From contig JABAKD010000022.1 in assembly GCA_012845835.1 (NCBI GenBank), positions 14,169,350-14,233,349 on the forward strand: 64,000 nt of DNA, given 5' to 3'. The notes under the pieces were generated by a model. The model saw only the letters and a program-made list of their open reading frames with translations. It ran no database searches and was not told where the DNA came from. The first letter of the stretch is position 1; each line of letters starts with the position of its first letter. Made by a program: the position numbers and the translations under genes. This document shows, one piece after another, positions 10,632 to 22,600 of this stretch. The stretch is from Undaria pinnatifida (Eukaryota > Sar > Phaeophyceae > Laminariales > Alariaceae).

Positions 10632-13600
10632 GTGTGACGTGCATGGGTCGATAAGAATGATGACAGTTTCTTGAAAATCTTTTGTCTCGACGGATTACCC
10701 CCCATAAATATTTGAACTTCGAGGAAACTAACCCAATACTACGCGTTCACCTTTCTTTGCCGAAACGAGCCCCGCTCGCCTTTATTCGCCGAGTCCCAAA
10801 CCCGTTGTTTGGCAAGCAGCTCAAAGCGTCCGGCGGATGCTGCGCTGTCTGCCATTCTGACGAACTCTGTGCCCCTGCGCAACAGGTTACCACCGCACGT
10901 AGCAGTGATTCGCTGGTACATGCTATACATGCCATACATGCTGCTGCCATCGGTGTTGGTCTCTGTGGTTTTCAGGGGGGACTATCGCCGCGGGTTTTGT
11001 TTTCGAATCAAGTATGTAGTATGGCAAACTAAGCTGTCGGTTTGGAGTAATTTCGGCGGAGTTTTTGTGACGTATTTAACGGTGTGAATTGAGCAGCCCT
11101 TGCTCGAGCACGTCGCCAGGTTAGCGAACGTTTTGCTTTTGCGGGGTATCGTCTCAATGTTCTTTTGTTACTTGATGGTATCGGCTCGTGCCCCTAGTAA
11201 TGCGCGATTTGAGACCATGTAGAGGATGTACACAGCATGCGTATGTGACTCTTGCTACTGTATCCGTGTCGCAGCATGTTGCCGTGTAAAAAACACACAA
11301 CGTACTGCAAATCGTACACAGTCTATGGATACCGAGCAACAATGACATGCCTTCTAGTTTAAGTGTAACTCACTGCGCTGTGACCTCCAACAGGAGTAAC
11401 AGAAGTCTTGACGCCGTTGCAGCTTTGTACAGGTTATCTAAGAACCTGTGCACCTCTTTTCCACCTGGCAGGTGCAATATTTGCCGATTTGTCGGAGATC
11501 CATGTTGACGGCGACACATTGTTTGAGAAAAACACAGCCACTGGCCGAGGAGGTGAGGAAACGTCCAACACTATACGACGTGTGGTGTATATGACATCAC
11601 GGTGACAAGTTGTCATCACATCCTATTAATAGCTCGTTTGAAACCGTTGCGCACCGTCATTAGACTAGGCCTTGAATAGATATGCGCAGGGAATTTCGGT
11701 TCGTTTCCGCGGTTTCCTCTCCGGGCTAACCCTAACTCTAACAACCCTAACAACCCTAACAACCCAATTATATTCCTCCGTGTTTCCTTACATTTCAGGA
11801 TCCATCGCTGCAAACCAATCGGGGATCTACATTGCTGGCCAAACCCTGTTTGCCCACAATGTAGCCGAGAAGGACGGAGGTGAGCGTTATCGGTCCATGA
11901 GTGTCTTAGACGTAGTTCGAAGCAATGAACACAGGCAATCCTTTGTAGAAACTCCGGCGTAAACCGTTTTGCACTCCCCGATCGTTTTCGACGCATACTC
12001 CATACACCTCAACACAACTCAATACGAAAACTGTCAAAACAACTCAATACAACTCAATACATCCAGTCGATACAACTCAATACTACTCAACACGGAGACT
12101 GTTAATTCAAGTCAATACAAGTCAATACCACTCAATACGGAGACTTGTCAATACAAGTCAATACAAGTCAGTACAACTCAATACGGAGACTGTCAATACA
12201 ACTCGATACAACTCAGTACAAGTCATTACAAGTCAATACAAGTCAAAACAACTCAACACGACTATGGAGACTGTCAATGGACTGGGTTGGAACAACAACC
12301 AGTGCCGCCACGGTATAGAAGATTTGATATTGAAGCCGATGCAACACCCAATATTGTGCATATATCGCTGGCGACGTTGATGTTGCACCGGCGTATGTGA
12401 GGCTCGCACAACTTGACGTCCGGCACCCGAACGATAGGTCAGTATGATGGTACAGGGTGTGTGTGCTCATTTCAAGTACTACGGATGTAGTGAGCATACT
12501 CTAGGCACTGGTATCCCTGCAATGCCGGGCCAGAACATCTCGACATTCACTGACTAGGCAGACATCGCGTGCACAACGCGCCGAACGCCGTGAGGAGTTC
12601 GGCGAGTCGCGCGAAGGAAGAGATACATCCTTCCAGAAATCACTCGTGAGGTGGACGTCCACACCCTGTGCGCAATTCCTTTTATATGGATGGCAGCGTC
12701 GAATATGTTTTTTTGTTGGTACTTCGAGGAGCAGAGGGTTGGTACTTCGAGGAGCAGAGGGGGGGGGTATTGCCCCGTCACCGCCTCCGACGAGGGTCAT
12801 TCGATAACGAACTTCGTCGACCATGGGACCCATGTTTACGAGGCAGGCAGTCGGTACTGCCATGCGTTGCTCTCGTATATTAACGGTGTGTCGAAGTGGC
12901 GATTTCCCTTTACTTATTCGAAGCTTGTCCACTTGCACATCGTGCACATCGTTGCATCCATGGTAATATGTTTTCGATTGCATCCATGGTAATATATTAT
13001 GTGGCCGTGGAAACCCACGCCTCCCACAAACACTTGTTTCGTACATTCGTAACAAATTATTGTGTTCAACACGTTTTGCATTGTATTCTGTCTATCAATA
13101 ATGGGTCGTCTTACATTGTGGTTTTTGAGACATGCTAACTAACCATCGCCTTAACCTACCCCTTACGAAGAACCGTTCAACACTAACACTAACCGCAACC
13201 CTTATGTTTCAGCGTCCCCTCTTGTGCCGTGGATGATACCAACAGTTGGGTTAGCTGTGTTGCCTCACACATCCACGTCCAGTGTGACACTTTGCGAATA
13301 TCCTGCGTATGCTTACTGTACTAATACTGTGCAAATAGGTGCCGTCTACATCGACGAATCCATGATACACATCATAGGCAATACCTCGTTTATGAACAAC
13401 TCGGCCATCAATGACGCAGGTGAGGTATGGCACAACGCGTAGCCTAATCGAGTAAGCGAGAAGCTGCCGTGCATTCGATGTCCCAGCCCATTTCTGCGTA
13501 AATCAAATAGTCTGCCGGAAGAGGGGTGAAATGTGTGTGTGCGTGCTCCAATGTGCGTGTTGGTTGTTGCGATTACACATTTATGGTCAGGACGCAAGTG

Positions 13601-16600
13601 GTGTTAGTACGTTTCACGTACTCTTTGCATTGAGCGACGACACCGTTTTCCCAAATAAATAGTACTGAACCGTCTCGTACCACCCTGGGACGCCATGAGC
13701 TGAATCGCTCATACAACTGAAAATGCGACGCTTTGACAATCTTGCTTGAACACGTAACTCTCGGAATTTCCCTGCGTACTGTTAGGTGTAATCCACGCAA
13801 CCAATTCGGAAATCGGAGTCGATGGAAGCACCTCGTTCTGGAACAATTCAGCGGGAAACTATGGAGGTGACACTTTTGATGTGCCCGGTATTTCCACAAT
13901 AGGCTTTATTGTGTTGTGCATATTGGTCTGAGGTGAACATGACAAAACAAAAATCGCGGAGAAATTCGGCGCCAACTTTCGTGTGGTGGTTTTGGTTGCA
14001 CGCGCGAGAGGGTGTGATCCCAAGATGTGGCGTATTTTTTGTTCGGAAAGAACATTCACATTGCCAGGGGTGGGCTGCGACGACATTGCTCGCAGGCGTC
14101 CAGGGCTCGTTGAATATGTAAACATCCCAACAAGTGCATACGACGAAAGAAATACATGCACCTGCACTGTTCTATATAAAAATCGTCCCCGCGCGGGCGT
14201 CCTGCGCAACATGACTACATGCCCCATTAGGGTACCCCCATTTTGATAATGTCGACGGACGTATTCCTAGCAAAAGAGCTGGTGAGGTTATCTCTTATCG
14301 TGTATCGTTCATCGTTTATCGTTTATCGTTTATTGGACCAAGCCTACGGTAAGGGAGATGTCATGATGTTATGATGATCTTAGTATGACGATGCTATGAT
14401 GTACCATATTTTTTTGCCGGGTTTAAGCTATCACATCGTGTCGTATCATACCATATAATATCACATCATATCATATCTTATCATATAATATGTAAAGGAA
14501 AGAAACACCACTCAGCGATCATCTACTACACGCTAGGGCATGTTTTCATGAGCACCACTAACAACAGCACCAGACATGGACGCGACATCTACAGGACCAC
14601 AACATCTTCGACGACAGTGGGGAGGAAACAGGGCGTCTAATCGTACACTAGATAATAACAATGTGAAGAAGTACAGGCAGCTATGTTAACACTGCGTTAC
14701 ACCACACTACCAACCTATTACGCAGGGTATTTCGTGCCTCCAGCCGTTTGCATGATCGCCTGACAACCTCTACCAAACGCAGTAGCACATGCCTAACAAA
14801 GTCAAGTCACCCTCGCGTTCAATAGTGTTGACATCGCATGCCCACGTCACCTGGCTTGGTGTATTTGTAAGATGTATCTCTGTCTCAGAGTTGGCGACCT
14901 CAGAGCCCCACATCGGCACGGCGAAAATCATGGGCGTGAAATCGTATATGTGAGACAATAATAATTTGAAACGGAGGTACAGACAGATATGTTAAAATTG
15001 CCTACCAACTTGTTACGTAAGGTATTCCGTACATATCGTCTGCATGATCGCCTCCTAACCTATGCCAAGCGAAGTATGACTAATAAAAAGTAACGTAATT
15101 GAGCGCGTGTGCACTGAAGCGTTATTTTCAAAACAATAACGACTCGCATTTCTCCCTTTCGTTCTCAATGGCGGTGACATAGCATGACCACATCACCTCG
15201 CCTGTTGTATTTGGCAATATGTATCTCTTTCATATAATTAGCGATGTCAGGAAAAAAGAGGTATTTACATGATTGTACCTATCGATGGAAATATTATATC
15301 TATCGATCCATGTACAATAACAAATTATGAAGCTTTCAACACGTTGTTTACTACACCCAAGAACTGGGTTGCATACTACATGTAACATCAAAACTTCTAG
15401 AATAGTAGACATTACCAGGCGGGTGATATAAAGGGGTGTCTTCTTGCTGAAACCGTCACATTCGTCCCCTTTAAGGGTTTGTAGTTTCCGCGCACATATT
15501 GAATATTGAAATGCCCCCCCCCCCCCCCCCCCCCCCCCCGATCTCACTTGTTCAAACGCCCCACCTGAAATCAAAATCTACCAGAGTAGTAAACACTACC
15601 AGCGAGCTGATACCATCTCATTATCCATCTAGCCATCCATGTCGTAGCTCCAACTCATCTCCGCCCTCCGCCCCCCCCCACCCCCCTTTTTCGTTCCCCG
15701 CCCAGTTCGTTTAAACGCCCCACTTACAATCGAAATCGGCCAGAGTAATAAACACTGTTAAGCAATTGGTATCACGTCAATATCTTTCTAGCCATCCATG
15801 ACGTAGCTATCATTCATCCCCCTTTCCCCCCTCCAACGCCCCCTCTTCCCCACACCCCGCACGATCGCCTAGACCCAGCACCGCGCGTATAGCAACCCCC
15901 TACACATATGATTGATACGCGCGATCGGAGGATCACACACAATGTTGCGAACATCAGTGTCGACCAAATCCTTGATCTCAAAGCTGGAGTGCATTTTAAT
16001 ATTATATGTGACCTAAACCTTTTGAACCCCCCCCTCCCCGCCTTTTTTTTTTATATTATCTTCTCCTTGCTTTCTCTTGCTTGAACGCCCCACCTAATAT
16101 CGGAATCCGCCAGAGTAATAAACACTTCCACGCCCTGGATATCGCCTCGTTATCGTTTTAGAGCCGTCCATGCCGCTGCTGCAATTCCCACCCACCCCCG
16201 CCTCAACGCCCCCTCCTTCCCCACCACCCGCACCATCGCCTAGACCTAGCACCACGCGTTTAGCAAACCCCTACATATATGCGACCTAAAGCCCTCCCCG
16301 CCCGCCCCCCGCCCCCCCCCCCCCCCCGCGCATTCCCCCCCCCCCTCCCCCACAAGAAGGATTTTATTTTCTACGCACTAATTGACCTGCCCCACCCGTC
16401 CCCTCCCCCCCCTCCCCCCCTCCCGCCCCCCTTTTGATCAAAATCAGGCCCCCACGTCTTAAAACTCCGCCCTCCCCTCACCAGTTATTCGACTTATAGT
16501 ATTCACTTGATAAACTGATGCATTTCCTTCCACAGCCGTCAGATTTTGTCCCCCTGAGAAACGGATTTTATCGTTTCCGCGCACAGACTGCATAACAACA

Positions 16601-19600
16601 CCCTGTTGACCCTGACAGCTACACTGTAGTTGCAAGCGGAGTCGCCGACCTATATCCTTAATGAGGACACACAACTCGTAATGCGCGCGATCGGAGTATC
16701 ACACACAGCTTGCAAAGATGAGTTTCGACGAAATCTTCGATCTCACAGCTGGAGTGTATTTTAATTTTTTTAAATATATAATACCATACCATATCAAATC
16801 ACATCATACTGTCATTCTCGCACGAGGGGGCTCTGTCAAAAAGATTTCTTGAGGCGCGATTTGTTGGGCACAACGCACCATTCCATCGCGGATTCAGATC
16901 AGCAAAACTAAGACAGCACAAAAGCTTCAGGCCGGAAACAAACAGGGGGTTCACTCGTGCGAGTGACCCGGAGTAGTTGCAAAAAAGATCCCTCCCTAGG
17001 GTTAGGGTAACCCTAACCCTAACCCTAACCCTAACCCTAACCCTAACCCTCACCTATAGGGACACCCCGTAGTGTTGGCCACTGGTGATATTCTGGATTC
17101 ATGCCCAAACACAAGATAACAACATCTGATAATCGTCTGTAACACATGTTGTTAAGACTGTCGAAGTTGTAGCAAGCGCTGACATCGAACTTCCCGAAGG
17201 TTTTTGTACCAGTACGCTGTTCCTCGTCGTTTGTACGATGGACTGTTTTTTATCCTTCCTTGCGTACGGTTTGACCAATTGCATCTGTCGTTGTAAGAGG
17301 GAGAGGTATGAACGGAAGTTGGTCGCGTTCTCCTGCTTGGCATTTCAGTGGGCGTGCTGTTAGAGAATAATGGTACAGGCATCCTTACTTATTTACTCAT
17401 TTCTCTTGAATCTCCTTTTCTAATACGTAAGACTCTAGTCTAATACAATATGTTAGTTCGTCGTTCCCTTGGTGTTTTAGCCGTTAAACGTGTTGGGAGA
17501 ATCAGTAGTCATTGCTGTGGTTGTGAGAGCTTGCGAAGACGCATAACCCAATTCGCCCGCCATCTCCAGGTGTTTTGTATTCGAACAATTGCTCGACCTA
17601 CTTCAACGGCATCACTACATTCGGGTACAACTCAGCCGAAAGCGAGGGAGGTGAGATCATTAGAGGAAATGCGGATTATTCAGCGGTTGGTTGCCGCTTT
17701 TAGTGGATGCGGGAAGGATCAACCGAACGCACAACCGGATGTGGTATTTGCATCAGCCTTCCCGTTGGCTCAGCTGGTATTCTTCCATTTATGTAATATA
17801 GTGTTCGCCAGAACATTTATCACTTCGAAGTCACCCCAATATCAGGGGTTGTCGTCAAGGTATGCACGATAGTTGAGCTTCAAAAGAAACGGCAAATACG
17901 GTTAGTGTACCCACGCCAACACAATTTTACGTGAGGGTGGTTTTTGGTCTGAACCGGGAGGCGATGCAGGCCATGCGCGGCACGCTGCATCTAGAAGAAC
18001 ATAGTATGGAAGTGGAATCCTGTAAAGGCAAAGCACATGACGCGGCTATGCACTTCCATCTTTCACGAGTGTTCGCTAACGTAACGTTTACGAGGCTAAA
18101 CTGCGCATGGTGTTGCGATAAAGCATCATAGGTTTTGTGCCCGGTCCCCTTACGGCGACAATTGCCTATTCGATCTATTACGTTGTTTTGCAAATCCAAC
18201 ATCTGCACGTTAATATGACCAACGGTATATCGAGTGATGACACTGCTGCGTGGTGCAACAAATGCATCATCAGCGGTAAATGTGAGCTATAACCTGCACC
18301 GGTCAGAGCAAGTGTCACAACTTAGACTACATCTCTTTTCGCCACAGGTGTAATGTTCATCGAGGAAGCATCAGAGATACATGTTGACGGCCACACCTCG
18401 TTTTCAAACAACTTCTGCCGAGAGCGTGGAGGTGAGTACAAGCATGTTGCATTGTACGTTTGCATTCGTGCTCATTCCGAAGCTGATCGGACTGATCGGA
18501 CTGATCGAGCCCTAACCGCACAACATTGACGACATCATCACTTGTAACAATGCTCCGACCTGTCTGTTGGGGGGTGATCGCTATCAGTTCTAGATGAACA
18601 CACGTATGAAAACCGTACTGCAGAGTGTACGCTATGTCCTCCCGATACAGAATGCCGGCATCGTTGAACGAAATGCCGCAAAACGTCAATGTGCACTGCC
18701 ACAATGGGCATTTTCAACAATCACATGCGGAGGGTTTTCGCAACATACTTCTCTCATTCATTTTCCCAGGTCCATGCGACAAAGTCCCACTGAGACAACC
18801 CATGGTGTAGTTGTGTGGTTCAATTCCAGAGAAGTTTGTAGGAGGCTGTGTCATGTATCTCCGTCGCCACGTTTCTCGGCCGCGTCGAAGCGTATATGAC
18901 AGGCTGGTTCGCTGTGTTAAAGTGCCGGTTTTCGAGCCCTGCGAATCCTTCATTCAACATCAACTCCTACATTCAACATCAAATCGAATGCCCATACATA
19001 CCCTATCATAGCTTACATATCTAATTATTTGTATAATAGGAAAACGAGGCATGCTCAAAGTGCAGAAATATTGGTTTGGGCAAACGTTATGCCTAAGAAC
19101 ATGTAAACTATGGCAGAAAGCTGGCTTCGTCGAGATGTTTTTGTCTTGAAATGCGTTTTTAAAAAGTGCTTCCACAGCACAGAAGAAAACACATGGACGG
19201 CTTCGCTGCTGTACCTCTTCAAATTTGTTAACTATTGCCAGCATTTTTATTGATGGTAGGTATTGACCTTGCATAAACAAGCCATTTTGTTATTTTCTAT
19301 TTCTGTCGAAACCAGACTATTACATCTTCAATGATACTGCCCAAAAAACATTCGCCCAGGAATAATGCTTGTTTTGTTCGAATCCAGCTGGTGCCAAGCA
19401 CACAAAGGCATGGTTGGAGGAGGGTTTACCCAAACACTCGAAGATCTCGTCAAGTTGTACCGATTTAGAGTGCTGCGCCTAAAATCAGTGCTGTGCACTG
19501 ATTATTAATAAAAATCATGTCAAGGTTATGCCGTAATTTTTATACCTTGTTTTTACACTAAACTCAAACGATTCACGCCGCTTCTGTGAAGTGGACCCTG

Positions 19601-22600
19601 AAACTCCGCACACCGCAGGGGTTTTAGGTGCCCTTTGCGCAAAATTGAATGTCGAAGCGTTTCGTTTTTTATTCCGCAAGAAACTTGGTGTCCCTTACGG
19701 TCGAAAAATCCCAAAGAGTCCATGAGAAAACTTAATGACAAAGTATCGGGCGGGGAAAAATAAACCTCATTCATTTTTCTACACGGGTTCACAGAACACG
19801 TGTTGTGCAACACCTCGGAGTCTAACTCGCATAAAAGGCGTGGACCTGTGTCAAAATTCGGCACGAACCAGCGTGCACTACTGCACTGTGGGTGCACCCA
19901 CAACGTTCGTCTATTGCGCGTGCTTGCTGCGGACAACCCACCTCGCACAACGGTTTAATGTTTCCGCAATGTATCGCATTTTCCATTGCCAGATGCTCAC
20001 GCAGTCAACATGCCTTGGACGTATAACCTCGAGGACGGCGTTTAAGCTACAATAGGCTTTGGATTCCGTGCGCGTGCCAGCGCAAGGTTCAATTGCGCCG
20101 AACCCTGATCTCCATTCGTCGTTGTGCGTACATTACTATCAAAAGCATTAGTAAAAAAAATACCTGGTAGCTATTAATAGAGCTGATTAAACTTCGGCTG
20201 GATTTTTGGAAGGCTTTACTTTGGATCTTGTGTGTGATATAGCGAACCTGACTGTACAGCAATCAAAGGTATCGCGAGCAACATAGTCAACGGCATACAT
20301 GCTTGGATTCACCGTTTTTATCCGCCGTGGCCCTTGTGTAGACGAGGGAAAAAACACGGCGGTGTACCGTCGTGGTCGTGTCATTGAGCACTTTACCGTA
20401 CATGGAATGGTTGGATACATTTTGTCAGGGAGTTCAATTGTCATTCTCGGCGTTTCTTGTGAGCTCTTGAGATCATGAGATACGGACGGGAAGGTTCATG
20501 GCCGATGGCATGGCACTTCGCCGCGTGATAACGAGCGAGCTGTTGCATTGTGGACAAACGCATTCCGAATTTACGAGGGGAAGTCCTCAAAGCTGATATA
20601 CCACCGGGCCCGCGGTCGCGCGAGTCGGTACAATCCAAGACCAAAACGTGACCAAGTTGCTTTTCGGAGGCCGGAAAGCACTGTTTTGTGTACTGGTGTG
20701 GGACACTAGCCGAAAACAACGCAAGGCCCTACAACAGCAAGAGGAGCACGAGCGCAGGGCGCTGACGGAGTCCATTCTGTAAGCTGGGGCAACCCGAGAG
20801 GTGGAAGGCCGGGTCGGCGGCCGGCTGAAGCCAGAAATTGTGGTGACGATCGGGGGAGATAGACCGCCTAGGTTGGGTGGTGATGTTGTTACCTTCGAAG
20901 ATATGCGTGAATTTCTTGTTTGCCTACATGGAGTACGAGCAGCAGATGAATATCAAAAACCAACATGGAGGAGACCGGGTACTCGTGAGGAGGCGAGAGC
21001 TGGTAGATTCGGCTACCCAAATGATGGTGGCTGATGAATTCTACAATGGCAAGCCCTGGGTCGACCTCTCCGAGGAGGGGGCTCAAACGATTGGCAGGCG
21101 TTGATATGCGGCAGACGAGTGACGAGGAGTTTTGCCCTCAGATATTCCGTGTGCTGAAGATGGATGCGAGCGTGCCGGTAGATAGCAGGGTGTTCTTGCA
21201 TAAACGTGCTCCGCGGAAATACCTTGCTGACAGCGGGATCCCGGAATTGGGGAGGCCTGACGGTCGTCAGTACACGCTAAAGCATGACAAGGTGCTGGTG
21301 GAGGAAATAGTGGCGGGAATCGAGCCACTCGGGTTCCGCCGCAAGGTGGAAAAGAAGATGCGTTTCGATCTCGTAACGCATGACTCTGGCGCGTTGTTCA
21401 GTATAACTGCCAAGCAGCAACGGGATCAAGCCGTAATTGAGGCCAACGATGCTGTAGGCCGGCAAACAGCAAAGCGGCGTGACGCTAGGTCGGTGGCTGT
21501 TGCGGGGACCAAGCCGCAGGAAGTTAATGATGACGGGCACGACTCACGCGAGATTGCCAAGGCTGCTGGTGTGAAAACAAAGCAGAATCGCCGGTACGAC
21601 AACAACGATTGTTTTGTATGTGGCAAGCAGGGACACAAGCAGTGGGACTGCTCCCAAAGCCAGCAGGGTAAGGCGAGGAAATGTCTATGGTCAGACCCAC
21701 GGCCAGACCCCCATACAGCAGCAGCAGTCCACAAACAGTCCCGCTCAGCATACCCGGAGCAAGGCACTGGGATGGCCCCTGCGTCTGCCACCCCTCGAGC
21801 TAGTGGGCACCAGACCGCCTAAAAAGCAGTGGTAACGAAGACCAAACCTGCTGCGCCTGAAGCGTCTACACAGAATGACGAAGACTACGCGTACATTCGC
21901 GTGTCGCGGGAGAAGATGGCGCCAGTGGATAACGGGCTCACCGAGACGGTGCAGCACCAGGTTTCCCATAGTGCTGGGCCACAGAATGCAGCACCAGTTC
22001 TTCACACCGCTCCAGTGCAGCCGGCGGCAACCGCGTCGCAGCAGTCATGTAGTGACACCAGCACCATTTCATACGCGCGTGTCTCGGTCTTACATCCGAG
22101 TGGAAGTGGTGATACGAGCGTGGATATGGCGGAGACCGAACCGCACTTGGAGGCCCAGACGCAGCATGACGCAGGGCGTCTCGCGGTTTCCGGTGCTTCC
22201 AGGGCTGCTGAGGCTAAGGTGCTGATGGATTCTGGTTCAGGCATTACAGCTATATCGGAGTAGCTGGTAGAGGCCCTGCAGGGACAGCCGGGGATGACCT
22301 AAACCGCGTTTACGCAGGCGTTTGTTGGGCATGCGCGTGTGGTGACGTCGTTGGGCCAGGGGTGTGATATTAAGACGCAATCGTGTCCGCTCCACTTAAC
22401 GATCGATACACTATGGGGATCAGTCCGATATACGATCCCGTTTATCGTGCTCCCTGGGGGAGGTGGCGTGGTTATCATCGGCCGGAAGACACTGAGAGAG
22501 AAACTCGGCATCGACGTCATGGCGCAGCTCAAGGCCTCTGTACTGAAGGCACAGGGGCGTCCGGATGGGGCAGGGATGGAGCTTAAAATCTCGTTCTGTT

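Larger units (their letters stand above)
13867..17569 (+). other. Intron 5 (3,703 bp), transposon-filled
   Basis: It holds a possible degenerate mini-exon, TATCGTTTATCGT and ATCATATC short repeats (14285-14490), the minus-oriented G-rich dispersed repeat, and a telomere-like tract at 16996-17050. The last 500 bp show nothing recognisable. Confidence 0.65.

Noticed and set aside
15499-15714. 71-codon Pro-rich frame across poly-C
   Set aside because: A product of the poly-C tract of the G-rich repeat.
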